From NCBI GenBank assembly GCA_910588865.1, contig CAJUSJ010000006.1, positions 1-64,000 on the forward strand: DNA of 64,000 nt, in the 5' to 3' direction. The DNA is from an uncultured Lachnospiraceae bacterium (GTDB lineage Bacteria > Bacillota > Clostridia > Lachnospirales > Lachnospiraceae). The notes under the pieces are model-generated. The model was given only the letters and a program-made list of their open reading frames with translations. It was not told where the DNA came from and searched no databases. The position numbers were made by a program, and so were the translations under genes. Positions within the stretch are counted from its first letter, which is position 1; the number at the start of each line of letters is the position of its first letter. Positions 56,503-64,000 of this stretch are shown here, one piece after another.

Positions 56503-56775
56503 TTATCCACATTATCCACAGAGTTTTCAACATTTTTCGGGGAAAACCTCTGTGGATTTCTTGATTTACATAATAAATAGTGTGTAAATTTGGAAAGCCT
56601 TGATTTTCAGGGGATTTTACAAAATACGACAGATTTTTCCTGATTATGTAGACCTGCCTTCCACATTATCCACATTATCCACAATCCCATGGTGGATAAA
56701 TCCCGCCTATTTTCTTTTGAATCCACATGTGGTATGATTGGAAATGAGAGGAAGGATAGGGTGAATTGTGGATAT
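56503..56775 (+). promoter_or_regulatory. DnaA-box cluster upstream of dnaD
   Basis: Four perfect DnaA boxes TTATCCACA occur as two abutting pairs: 56503-56511 with 56512-56520, and 56666-56674 with 56675-56683. Imperfect boxes are CCTTCCACA at 56657-56665 (in register with the second pair), reverse boxes at 56551-56559, 56691-56699 and 56767-56775, and GAATCCACA at 56719-56727. The middle part (56560-56655) is AT-rich. A TATGAT at 56733-56738 is a likely -10 for dnaD, with the palindrome CCACATGTGG (56723-56732) just before it. The arrangement suggests DnaA control of the helicase-loader operon, or a DnaA reservoir. Confidence 0.85.
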
Positions 56776-57841
56776 GAGAAACTGTCTGGAGATAAAAGCC
56801 ACCCTGGTGGCCAATGAGTTTATTGACAGGTACATGACAGCGGCCAGCGGGGAGTACGTGAAGGTCTATCTGTACCTTTTGAGGCACCAGGGTGAGGATT
56901 GGGATATCGGAGAGATCGCCGACGCGCTGAACCACACAGAGTCTGATGTGAGGAGGGCTCTGGGGTACTGGGTGAGGCAGGGAGTGCTGGCGGAGGCTGA
57001 CGCGGCGGCAGGGAGACCAGGCCCGGGCGGCGGCCAGGAAGCCGTAAGCCCGGGAGACCTAAGTCCCGGGGTACAGCCGGAAAGCGGGGACAATGGCGGA
57101 ATTTCGGCCAGAAGCGGCGGGGGAAATGAGGCGGCAACAGCGGCGGGCAGGGAACGCCGGAAGCTGTACACCCCGGAGCAGGTGAGCCGTCTGGCGGGCC
57201 AGGAGGATTTTACCCAGCTTCTGTACATATCTCAAAAATATATGAACAAGGTGTTCACGCCCAGGGAGTGCGAGGTTTTCGCCTATCTCTACGACGCCCT
57301 AGGCATGTCGTCGGAGCTTTTGGAGTATCTGGTGGAGTACTGTGTCCAGGGAGGGCATTACAGCATCCGCTATTTGGAGTCCGTGGCATTGAACTGGCAC
57401 GAGAAGGGGATCGTTACCGTGGATATGGCCAAAGAGTACACATCCACCTTTTCCAAAGAGGGCTTCGCAGTCATGAAGGCTTTCGGCATCAGCGACAGGA
57501 GACCCGGGGATTCGGAACAGGCCATGATCAGAAAATGGTTTCGGGAATATGGATTTACAAAGGATATCGTCCTGGAGGCCTGCGGCCGGACTTTAAAAGC
57601 CATCCACAAGCCCAGCTTTTCCTATGCGGACAAGATCCTGTCAGACTGGAAGAAGGGCGGGGTCCGGGTCCTGGCCGATGTGGGAAGGATGGACGAGAAG
57701 AGGGATGGCAGAAAGAATGACAAGGGCACAGGAGCGGTAAAGCCTGCCAAAAACCAGTTCCACAATTTTGAGCAGCGGGGCACCAACTATGACGCCATGG
57801 TGCTGGAACGTCTGAAGGAAAGGCTGGAGGATAAAAAGTGA
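56774..57841 (+). CDS. DnaD-domain replication protein
   Basis: A 355-residue protein of the DnaD/DnaB-like family that remodels DNA at origins and helps load the helicase. The N-terminal ~75 residues form a winged helix (GEDWDIGEIADALNHTESDVRRAL), followed by a Gly/Pro/Ser-rich linker. Two DnaD-like helical blocks follow: residues ~125-215 and ~235-300, the latter with YGFTKDIVLEACGRT and the YxxxIL..W-type motif in YADKILSDWKKGGV. I prefer ATG 56774 behind AGGGTGA over GTG 56768. A DnaA box overlaps the start codon region. It is followed by the loader gene. Confidence 0.88.
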   Translation: MRNCLEIKATLVANEFIDRYMTAASGEYVKVYLYLLRHQGEDWDIGEIADALNHTESDVRRALGYWVRQGVLAEADAAAGRPGPGGGQEAVSPGDLSPGVQPESGDNGGISARSGGGNEAATAAGRERRKLYTPEQVSRLAGQEDFTQLLYISQKYMNKVFTPRECEVFAYLYDALGMSSELLEYLVEYCVQGGHYSIRYLESVALNWHEKGIVTVDMAKEYTSTFSKEGFAVMKAFGISDRRPGDSEQAMIRKWFREYGFTKDIVLEACGRTLKAIHKPSFSYADKILSDWKKGGVRVLADVGRMDEKRDGRKNDKGTGAVKPAKNQFHNFEQRGTNYDAMVLERLKERLEDKK

Positions 57842-57877
57842 GGGTAAAACAGGCGGAAAGTCAGCAAGGAGGGAGAT

Positions 57878-58858
57878 ATGGCACTGAGTAATTCCCAGTA
57901 TGACGCGATCATGCGGATCTATAATCAACGTCAGTTTCAAAATAAATATCAGCAGGACAAGAGGGTGAAGGAGATCTATCGCCACCTTCCTCAGATCCGG
58001 CAGATTGATGATGCCATCAGCACCCAGGCAGTGGCCTGCGGGAAGCGGCTTTTAGACGGAGATCATAAGGCCATGGAGGTGCTGAAGCGGCATCTTGAGG
58101 ATTTGAGGGAACAGAAGACCGTGCTTTTGGAGGCCAATGGTTACAGCCCGGACTATATGGAGCTCCGCTATCACTGCCCGGACTGCCAGGATACCGGGTA
58201 TATAAATGGAAAGAAATGCCGCTGCTTTAAGAGAGAGGAGATAAGCCTTCTGTACGCCCAGTCCAATATTAAGGAGGTGCTGGAGAGAGAGAATTTTTCT
58301 GCATTTACCTTTGACTACTATGATAACCGGGAGGTGATTCCCCAGATCGGCATGACCGTGGCCGACTATATGAAGCAGGTCTACGGTTGGTGCCGGGAGT
58401 ACGTGGAAGGCTTTAAGGAGAAGGGCGGCAACCTGATCTTTACAGGAAGCACCGGGGTGGGGAAGACCTTTCTCACCAACTGTATTGCCAAGGAGCTGAT
58501 TGACCGGTACCAGTCAGTGATCTACTTATCATCCAATGACCTGTTTGACATTTTCTCTAAAAATAAGTTCCACTATGACACAGAGGAGGAAATGCAGGAC
58601 ATGTACCAGCATATCCTGGAATGCGATCTGCTGATCATCGATGATCTGGGGACAGAGCTGAACAATGCTTTTGTCTCCTCCCAGCTTTTTTACTGTGTCA
58701 ACCAGCGGCTGATCCGGAAAAAGGGGACCATCATCTCAACCAATCTGTCCATGGACATGCTTAGGGACACGTATTCGGACAGGATCTCGTCCAGGATCGT
58801 CAGCCAGTATTCGATCATCCCCCTGTACGGAGGGGATATCAGAACAAAAAAACGCTGA
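57878..58858 (+). CDS. DnaC/DnaI-type helicase loader ATPase
   Basis: A 326-residue AAA+ protein that loads the replicative helicase. The N-terminal region carries a zinc-type cluster CPDCQDTGYINGKKCRCF, as in DnaI-like loaders. The ATPase part has Walker A GSTGVGKTFLTN, Walker B CDLLIIDDLGTE and a sensor-type motif IISTNLSMDML followed by DRISSRIV. ATG at 57878 behind AAGGAGGGA, 36 bases after dnaD, so the two make an operon. Its partner helicase is not in the window. Confidence 0.9.
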   Translation: MALSNSQYDAIMRIYNQRQFQNKYQQDKRVKEIYRHLPQIRQIDDAISTQAVACGKRLLDGDHKAMEVLKRHLEDLREQKTVLLEANGYSPDYMELRYHCPDCQDTGYINGKKCRCFKREEISLLYAQSNIKEVLERENFSAFTFDYYDNREVIPQIGMTVADYMKQVYGWCREYVEGFKEKGGNLIFTGSTGVGKTFLTNCIAKELIDRYQSVIYLSSNDLFDIFSKNKFHYDTEEEMQDMYQHILECDLLIIDDLGTELNNAFVSSQLFYCVNQRLIRKKGTIISTNLSMDMLRDTYSDRISSRIVSQYSIIPLYGGDIRTKKR

Positions 58859-58863
58859 TCATC

Positions 58864-58892
58864 TTGACTAATTTCAGTCATAATGATATAAA
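58864..58892 (+). promoter_or_regulatory. Sigma-A promoter of prs
   Basis: TTGACT (58864-58869) and TATAAA (58887-58892) with a 17-base spacer, starting five bases after the loader stop. Confidence 0.75.
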
Positions 58893-58930
58893 GGATTTGT
58901 CGAAGAAAACCGCATAGATGGAGGAAAAAC

Positions 58931-60103
58931 ATGATATACGAAGAGAAGACCATTGAAACCATTCCGGTTGGCCCCCTTGGACTTGTTCCCCTGAAAAGCT
59001 GTACGGAATTGGGAAATAAAGTAAATGAGTATCTTGTAAACTGGAGACAAGAGCGAGAAAGCGAACATAAATCAACCATTGCGTTTGCCGGATATCAGCG
59101 AGATTCCTATATTATCGGTGCCAAGACCCCCCGGTTCGGCTCAGGGGAGGCAAAAGGCGCTTTGGAAGAATCTGTCCGGGGCGATGACCTGTATATCATG
59201 GTGGATGTGTGCAATTACAGTCTGACCTACTCCTTATGCGGTATGACGAACCACATGTCTCCAGATGACCATTTTCAGGATTTAAAGAGAATCATCGCCG
59301 CCGCCGCGGGTAAGGCCCGCAGGATCAACGTGATCATGCCCTTCCTCTATGAGGGAAGGCAGCACAAGCGTTCCAGCAGGGAGTCTCTTGACTGCGCCCT
59401 GGCTCTCCAGGAGCTGGTCAACATGGGGGTTGAGAACATCATCACCTTTGACGCCCATGATCCCAGAGTCCAGAACGCGATCCCAGAGAAGGGATTTGAG
59501 ACCGTGCAGCCCACATATCAGTTTATCAAGCATCTTTTGAAGGTGGAGACGGAGCTTCAGATCGACAGCGACCACATGATGGTCATCAGCCCTGATGAGG
59601 GAGGCATGACCCGGGCCGTGTATTTTGCCAATGTGCTGGGACTGGATATGGGTATGTTCTACAAACGCCGGGACTACACCCGCATTGTGGATGGACGCAA
59701 CCCCATTGTGGCTCATGAATTTTTGGGAACCAGCGTGGAGGGCAAGGATGTGATCATTGTAGACGACATGATCTCCTCCGGCGAGAGTATGATGGATGTG
59801 GCGTCAGAGCTGAAGCGGCGGAAGGCCAGGAAGGTGTTCGTATTCTCAACCTTCGGCCTGTTTACCAATGGCCTGGACAAGTTTGACAAGTTTCATGAGG
59901 ACGGAATCATCGACAGGATTTTTACTACCAATTTAGTATACCAGAGTCCGGAGCTTCTCTCCAGGCCTTACTATGGAAGCGTGGATATGAGTAAGTATGT
60001 TGCCCTGATTATTGATAACTTAAACCATGACGCCTCCTTAAGCGACCTGCTGAACCCGGCAGGGCGGATCAACCGGCTGCTGGACCGGTATCGGAACCGG
60101 TAG
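58931..60103 (+). CDS. prs: Ribose-phosphate pyrophosphokinase
   Basis: Makes PRPP from ribose 5-phosphate and ATP for purine, pyrimidine, His and Trp synthesis. The 390-residue form is longer than the ~315-residue classical enzyme and is common in Lachnospiraceae. It shows the tandem PRPP synthase layout, NVIMPFLYEGRQHKRSSRESL for ATP/ribose binding, TFDAHDPRV, and the PRPP loop VIIVDDMISSGESMMDVA. ATG behind GGAGGA. Confidence 0.95.
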   Translation: MIYEEKTIETIPVGPLGLVPLKSCTELGNKVNEYLVNWRQERESEHKSTIAFAGYQRDSYIIGAKTPRFGSGEAKGALEESVRGDDLYIMVDVCNYSLTYSLCGMTNHMSPDDHFQDLKRIIAAAAGKARRINVIMPFLYEGRQHKRSSRESLDCALALQELVNMGVENIITFDAHDPRVQNAIPEKGFETVQPTYQFIKHLLKVETELQIDSDHMMVISPDEGGMTRAVYFANVLGLDMGMFYKRRDYTRIVDGRNPIVAHEFLGTSVEGKDVIIVDDMISSGESMMDVASELKRRKARKVFVFSTFGLFTNGLDKFDKFHEDGIIDRIFTTNLVYQSPELLSRPYYGSVDMSKYVALIIDNLNHDASLSDLLNPAGRINRLLDRYRNR

Positions 60104-60112
60104 GGAGAGCGT

Positions 60113-60331
60113 ATGTTTGGGAAGAGGAAAAAGGCTGTGATGAAGGTTTCCTTTGACAGGGAAAATCAGAAAGCTGTTGTAAGATGCGGTATCTGTACAG
60201 GGGAGCAGGTGGCCGGGTTCAAGGACAGGAGGACCGGGAAGTTTACTGAGGTCATGGCGGTGAAAGGAGGCGGTGACCTTGAGAGGTTTATGGAGATGTA
60301 TGGGGTGGAGAGGGTGGAGAAAATATATTAG
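60113..60331 (+). CDS. Conserved small protein (72 aa)
   Basis: A short basic protein of unknown function. It appears as a compact alpha/beta domain: KVSFDRENQKAVVRCGICTG, GFKDRRTGKFTEVMAV and a C-terminal helix ending YGVERVEKIY. Start at 60113, nine bases after prs, behind GGGAGAG, suggests co-transcription with prs. No motif of a known enzyme is visible. Confidence 0.65.
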   Translation: MFGKRKKAVMKVSFDRENQKAVVRCGICTGEQVAGFKDRRTGKFTEVMAVKGGGDLERFMEMYGVERVEKIY

Positions 60332-60579
60332 CTGCTGTTCGTCAGAATTATAATGAGATCACTGATATGCGCGGAAAAATCGCGGAACCGATTTTTTTCA
60401 CCAAAAATGGGGAGGGCGAACTGGTCGTCATGGATATTGAAACCTATAACAGAAGGGAGAAAATGTTGAAGCTTAGAGAGGAGCTGCTTGCGGTTGAGGA
60501 GGACAGGATGGCTGGCAGGGCAGATTGTACCCTTGATGAGTTGGACGTTTATCTTGAAAATATAATGGCCGGGGTGTAG
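60320..60579 (+). pseudogene. Phd/YefM-type antitoxin lacking a start codon
   Basis: Residues from ENILAAVRQNYNEITDMRGKI through PIFFTKNGEGELVVM to the charged tail match a Phd/YefM antitoxin of 80-85 residues. The frame is open upstream into the preceding gene, but the codons before GAA AAT ATA TTA contain no ATG, GTG or TTG, so the normal start seems lost; an internal ATG at 60367 would give a truncated 70-residue form without a good ribosome site. No toxin gene follows. Confidence 0.6.
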
Positions 60580-60647
60580 CATACGCCAGAAAACAGGGAC
60601 GATAAAGTCATTGTTTCTGACAGGGCAAAGAGGATGCCAGAATCCCG

Positions 60648-61313
60648 CTATACCGTCTCCCGTATCACCCTGTCCAGAGCCAGGGCTGCCCGTGACTGGT
60701 AGGTGGAGTAGGGATGAGCCAGCCCCAGCCCTTCCCTGGCCATGGCCACCCCCATGGCGGCGGTAATGTTGGAATTGTGGGAAATCACCCGGACCCCGGC
60801 CTTTTTAAATTCCCGGCGGCTGATGCTGCCCAGGATGGTGTCATAATCGCTGAGAATATATTCATACTCAGCCGTGTCTTTTAGATCCACCCGGTAATAA
60901 GGGGAGCCGTCCCGCTTCCGGGCGTGTTTCATCACGGGGTGGTGTCGGTTCGCGACAAGAAAGATCTCATCTCTTTTTAAAAATTCCACTTCATGGTCCA
61001 CCCGGGTCAGGGGGAGGGCTACAATCGCCAGGTCCACAGATCCCCGGACCAGATGATCTTCTAAGGCCATGCTGTTGGCCTCCACAATATCTACCCGTAC
61101 TCCGGGATATTTTTCATAAAATTTTTTCAGGATTTTCGGAAGCATATATTCTCCCCGGAAAGAACTGATGCCCAGGATAACCCGCCCGCCTTGTAAGTTG
61201 GCCATGTCGGACAGCTCATTTTGTACCAGGCGGTAATGGGTCAGGATAGAGCGGGCGTTGTCTACAAAGACCTCCCCGGTGTGGCCATTGAGGCAGGAAC
61301 CATTGAGCTGTTG
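60648..61313 (-). pseudogene. LysR-type regulator lacking its DNA-binding domain
   Basis: The minus strand keeps the linker helix and the whole LysR substrate-binding domain: HTGEVFVDNARSILTHYRLV, then MANLQGGRVILGISSFRGEYMLPKIL through the C-terminal tail. The helix-turn-helix is missing; the frame ends at a TGA (61314-61316) shortly before the conserved LTxxGExF-type segment. A 185-residue internal open frame from an ATG at 61205 could still be read, but it would be a domain without DNA binding. Confidence 0.82.
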
Positions 61314-61489
61314 TCAGCCTGGGCGGGAAGCAGCCTGCATGTGTGGATCGTGCCCATAGCCTTCAGCCTCATCGGGGCGGTCATAAGCTTTTTCTTCAGC
61401 ACCCTGGGTGTGGTCTGCCCGGCTCTGTATCCCCGGTACCGGGGCCGGCGGCCACGGCATTTAACCTGATCCTGTCATTGTTTTTGTAA
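61300..61489 (+). pseudogene. 3' remnant of a membrane transporter
   Basis: The plus strand encodes a hydrophobic tail (GSSLHVWIVPIAFSLIGAVI, then STLGVVCPALYP) that looks like the end of a polytopic carboxylate-type transporter. One base shift at the CCCC near 61430 restores VPGPAATAFNLILSLFL up to TAA at 61487-61489, so the frame is broken. The 5' part is missing, fused head-on to the broken LysR gene. A ribosome site and ATG (AAGGAGG..., 61498) follow immediately but the next gene is also gone. The transporter family is not certain. Confidence 0.6.
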
Positions 61490-61495
61490 GGAGGT

Positions 61496-62902
61496 TTATG
61501 TCACCGTGGCTCTGGGCAGGGTAAAGATAAATTCTGTGCCCACCCCCTCGGTGCTGATGACGTCAATGGTCTCCCCGTGATTTTGTATGATCTCCTTGAC
61601 AATGGCCAGTCCCAGGCCAGTGCCCCGTTTGTCCTTTCCCCGGGACTGGTCTGTCTTGTAGAAACGCTCCCAGATCTTCTTCAAGCTGCCCTTTGGGATG
61701 CCGATGCCTGTGTCCTTCACGGAGACAAAGACTTTCTCATACTTTACCGTGGTCTGGATATAGATCACGGAATCCGGGTGGCTGAACTTGATGGCATTGT
61801 CGATCAGGTTATAGAGAACCTGCTGAATCTTTCCAAGGTCCGCGTACACCAGGGTGATATTTTCGGAAAATGTCAGGTCCAGGACAATATTTTTAGTATC
61901 ACAGGTTCCCTCAAAGGAGGCGGCCGTGTCCTTGATCACCCGGTTCATGTCAAAATTGGTCCGGGACAGATAGCCTTTGCTGTCTAAGGAGTTTAAGGTG
62001 AGAAGCCCCTGGGTCAGTTTGTTTAGGCGGTCTGTCTCGGAGATTACCCGGTTTAAATATTTTTCGTACATCTCAGGGGGGATGGTGCCGTCTAAGATGG
62101 CCTCTAAGTACCCCTTGATGGAGGTGAGAGGGGAGCGGAAATCGTGGGAGATGTTGGCGATGAAGGTTCTCTGGTACTCTTCCATCTTGTCCAGCTCGTC
62201 GGACATGTAATTTAAGGTGGCGGCCAGGTATCCCATCTCATCCTGGGTATTTATGGTGGTCTTGTACTTTAAATTGCCCTCCGCGTACTGGTTGGCGGCC
62301 TCTGTGATCTTTTTTAAAGGCAGGTACACGGTCTTGGTAAACACCAGGAGAATGATCAGGGACAGGCCGAAGATGATCCCTGACACGATGTAGAGGATAT
62401 TGAGGAACCCGTCCCTGGAGTCCTCAATCTGGCTTAAGGGCAGGTGGATCAGCACATACCCGTAGGTGGTGTAGTTGCCTGTAATGGGCGCGCGGACACT
62501 TAACACTTCCTCGGTGAAGCAGTCGTTGTAGTTGCCGATGGTGTATTGGCGGTTGCCGTTGAAGGTGGGGTCAAAGCCTGTTATGGTCATGCCCACCCTG
62601 GGGGAACGGCCGCTGTCAACCACAACGACGCCCCGGCTGTTGACCACCCAGATCTCCGCTTTTAAGTAGGTGGCCACGGCCTCCAGCTGAGGGCGGGCGG
62701 AATCCATATTAAAGTTCCTGCCTTTGTAGACCTGGCTGTATCGGGCAGCCAGGAGATTGGCCTCGTCGTAGAGGGTTTCGGATTCCTGGGATATGAGCTG
62801 GTTGTAGGTCAGCTCCGAGGCGGTAGTGGCTACCGCGAAAAAGCCGAGGACCCCGAAAACCAGGTAGCCCAGTATAAATTTGTAGTACAGAGAGTGCTTC
62901 AT
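61496..62902 (-). CDS. Sensor histidine kinase with HAMP domain
   Basis: A 468-residue kinase with the classical order: membrane segment 1 (about 9-28), an extracytoplasmic sensor of about 135 residues, membrane segment 2 (about 167-190), HAMP (about 190-242), HisKA with H253 in ANISHDFRSPLTSIKG, and HATPase with NLIDNAIKFSHP, GIGIPKGSLKKIWERF and GTGLGLAIVKEI. It is encoded five bases after its response regulator at 62908-63621. The gene end overlaps the ATG remnant of the deleted neighbour. Confidence 0.95.
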   Translation of the reverse strand: MKHSLYYKFILGYLVFGVLGFFAVATTASELTYNQLISQESETLYDEANLLAARYSQVYKGRNFNMDSARPQLEAVATYLKAEIWVVNSRGVVVVDSGRSPRVGMTITGFDPTFNGNRQYTIGNYNDCFTEEVLSVRAPITGNYTTYGYVLIHLPLSQIEDSRDGFLNILYIVSGIIFGLSLIILLVFTKTVYLPLKKITEAANQYAEGNLKYKTTINTQDEMGYLAATLNYMSDELDKMEEYQRTFIANISHDFRSPLTSIKGYLEAILDGTIPPEMYEKYLNRVISETDRLNKLTQGLLTLNSLDSKGYLSRTNFDMNRVIKDTAASFEGTCDTKNIVLDLTFSENITLVYADLGKIQQVLYNLIDNAIKFSHPDSVIYIQTTVKYEKVFVSVKDTGIGIPKGSLKKIWERFYKTDQSRGKDKRGTGLGLAIVKEIIQNHGETIDVISTEGVGTEFIFTLPRATVT

Positions 62903-62907
62903 AAAAA

Positions 62908-63621
62908 TTACCGTTTCACTTCAAATTTGTAGCCAATGCCCCACACGGTGGTCAGGGCCCAGTTGGCGTTGTCCTTGATCTTCTCCCGAAGGCGCTTGAT
63001 ATGCACATCCACGGTCCTGGTGTCGCCGATATACTCATATCCCCAGATGTGGTCCAGAAGCTGTTCCCTTGTGAACACCTGGTTGGGAGATGAGGCCAGG
63101 AAATAGAGAAGCTCCAGCTCCTTGGGAGGCATTTCCACGGAATGGCCGTTGTAGGTCACAGCGTAGTTGGTCAGGTTCACGATGAGATCCGGAAATTCCA
63201 CATAATCCCCCTGCTGGTCTGTGCCGGACGCGGCGGCGGAAAATGAGGTGGTGTGGCACCGGCGCAGCACTGCCTTGACCCGGGCCACCAGTTCCTTGGA
63301 ATCAAAGGGCTTGATCATGTAGTCGTCAGCCCCCAGCTCCAGCCCCAGGACCTTGTCAAAGATCTCGCCCTTGGCGGACAGCATGATAATGGGAACCTGG
63401 GAAGAGGTCCGCAGCTCCCGGCACACCTGGTATCCGTCCATGCCGGGAAGCATCAGATCAAGAAGGATAATGTTGGGATTAAATTCGGGAAACACCCGGA
63501 GAGCCTCCTCCCCGTCATTTACGATCAGGGTTTCATAACATTCTTTTATGAGATAGAGCGAGATCAGCTCCGCGATATTGACATCATCGTCAACAATGAG
63601 CACCCGCTGTTTTTCTGCCAT
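62908..63621 (-). CDS. OmpR-family response regulator
   Basis: A 237-residue regulator. The receiver has VDDD near the N terminus, the phosphoacceptor D55 in LLDLMLPG, LSAKGE and IKPF; the C-terminal winged helix has PKELELLYFLASSPNQVFTR and ends VWGIGYKFEVKR. ATG at 63621 is behind GGGGGAGG; a longer frame upstream is not needed. With the next gene it forms a two-component operon that reads toward 61496. Targets are unknown. Confidence 0.95.
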   Translation of the reverse strand: MAEKQRVLIVDDDVNIAELISLYLIKECYETLIVNDGEEALRVFPEFNPNIILLDLMLPGMDGYQVCRELRTSSQVPIIMLSAKGEIFDKVLGLELGADDYMIKPFDSKELVARVKAVLRRCHTTSFSAAASGTDQQGDYVEFPDLIVNLTNYAVTYNGHSVEMPPKELELLYFLASSPNQVFTREQLLDHIWGYEYIGDTRTVDVHIKRLREKIKDNANWALTTVWGIGYKFEVKR

Positions 63622-63637
63622 TTCAATACCTCCCCCA

Positions 63638-64000
63638 TCACTTAAAAACAACAATAGTAACGCCGGAATCCCCTTCGCCGAACTCGCCCAGCCGGAATTC
63701 TTTCACGTATTTTAATTTTTTCAGTTTCTTGTGGACCGCTGCCCGCAGGGCTCCTGTTCCCCGGCCGTGAACCACCCGGACCTGGGGCAGATGAGCCAGA
63801 TAGGCGTCATCTAAATATTTGTCCAGCACAGGGACAGCCTCGTCAGTGGTCATGCCGATCAGATTGATCTCAGGGGACACGGAGAAGGACTTGGACATCT
63901 TGATTTTTCCGCTTCCCGTCTTCTCTCTGGACCGGGAGGTGTCTGCCGCGCTGTCCTTTGGCTCTTCGGCCATCTCCAGGTCTTTTAAGTTAACCTGGGA
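63638..64000 (-). CDS. mutS2: Endonuclease MutS2, C-terminal part (Smr domain), partial
   Basis: The 3' end of a gene that continues beyond the window edge. The last 75 residues form an Smr domain: EINLIGMTTDEAVPVLDKYLDDA, VRVVHGRGTGALR and a final VTIVVF strand. A charged linker precedes it. This pairing of a long protein and Smr tail is typical of MutS2, which resolves recombination intermediates and collided ribosomes. The stop is at 63638-63640, seventeen bases before the response regulator start, so the three may form one transcription unit. Confidence 0.85.
   Translation of the reverse strand, partial: SQVNLKDLEMAEEPKDSAADTSRSREKTGSGKIKMSKSFSVSPEINLIGMTTDEAVPVLDKYLDDAYLAHLPQVRVVHGRGTGALRAAVHKKLKKLKYVKEFRLGEFGEGDSGVTIVVFK

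Noticed and set aside
56503..56775. Chromosomal origin (oriC)
   Set aside because: The box density fits, but dnaA and dnaN are not adjacent, no clear DnaA-trio was seen and most genes to the left are transcribed toward the site. I describe it as a DnaA-box cluster instead.
61221..61469. Plus-strand 82-codon membrane gene
   Set aside because: Its first part is antisense to LysR and its end is frameshifted; only the segment from about 61300 is transporter-derived, so I list it as a remnant.

Overview
This 64 kb window looks like chromosomal DNA from a moderately GC-rich, spore-forming, anaerobic Firmicute of the Lachnospiraceae (Clostridium cluster XIVa) type. The reasons are strong AGGAGG ribosome binding sites, textbook sigma-A promoters, a YyaC-type sporulation protease, a DnaD/DnaI-type replication initiation pair, a clostridial Tad pilus locus with DUF5702 and Flp1-like pilin, DUF5711 and DUF2508 proteins, and the long (390-residue) form of PRPP synthetase. 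I see no rRNA, tRNA, CRISPR array, insertion sequence or prophage.

Layout. 0.06-4.0 kb: riboflavin operon ribD-ribE-ribBA-ribH behind a sigma-A promoter, an FMN riboswitch and an intrinsic terminator. 4.1-7.1 kb: an OmpR-type response regulator and a large multi-membrane histidine kinase. 7.2-9.4 kb (minus): glycogen branching enzyme and a DUF2508 protein, divergent from 9.6-20.0 kb, a complete Tad/Flp pilus operon (two A24 prepilin peptidases, TadZ, TadA/CpaF, TadB, TadC, a 58-residue Flp1-like pilin, DUF5702, two TadE-like proteins, an FHA protein). 20.1-21.1 kb: rhomboid protease and HIT hydrolase. 21.3-24.7 kb: an ECF sigma factor, murG on the opposite strand, a highly structured non-coding stretch, an anti-sigma-like membrane protein and a small secreted protein; the last two are strikingly AT-rich. 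24.7-25.9 kb: a decayed region with a frameshifted ATP-binding/winged-helix pseudogene, followed by an Rpn-type nuclease gene.

26.9-33.2 kb: a beta-glucoside PTS locus: a PRD-type regulator with EIIB and EIIA domains, 6-phospho-beta-glucosidase, and divergently EIIC, a small membrane protein, EIIA and EIIB. The two divergent promoters each carry a matching 38-bp element at the same distance from the -10 box, most likely the regulator's operator. 33.6-47.6 kb: mostly plus-strand housekeeping and hypothetical genes (phosphatase, HAD hydrolase, MTA/SAH nucleosidase, membrane proteins, YyaC, an MPN-like/LysM membrane protein, DUF5711, transketolase, glucokinase, CBS-containing pyrophosphatase, orphan HicB, flavin reductase, shikimate kinase-like protein). 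48-52 kb (minus): a class A PBP with a long Pro/Gly and coiled-coil tail plus a small membrane partner. 52-55 kb: AIM24 protein, fructokinase-type kinase, M20 amidohydrolase. 55-60 kb: murC, then a cluster of DnaA boxes upstream of dnaD-dnaI-like genes, then prs. 60-61.5 kb: a scar of broken genes (antitoxin lacking a start, LysR regulator lacking its DNA-binding domain, transporter tail). 61.5-64 kb (minus): histidine kinase, response regulator and the 3' end of mutS2.

No single new defence or mobile system is obvious. The strongest candidates for undescribed biology are the DnaA-box cluster next to the helicase-loading genes, the twin PTS operators, the structured RNA candidate at 23.0-23.3 kb, the tandem His/Cys motif pair in a Tad pseudopilin, the apparently inactive MPN-domain/LysM protein, and a dispersed ~60-bp GC-rich hairpin repeat. 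All calls are by eye from sequence; no database search was run.
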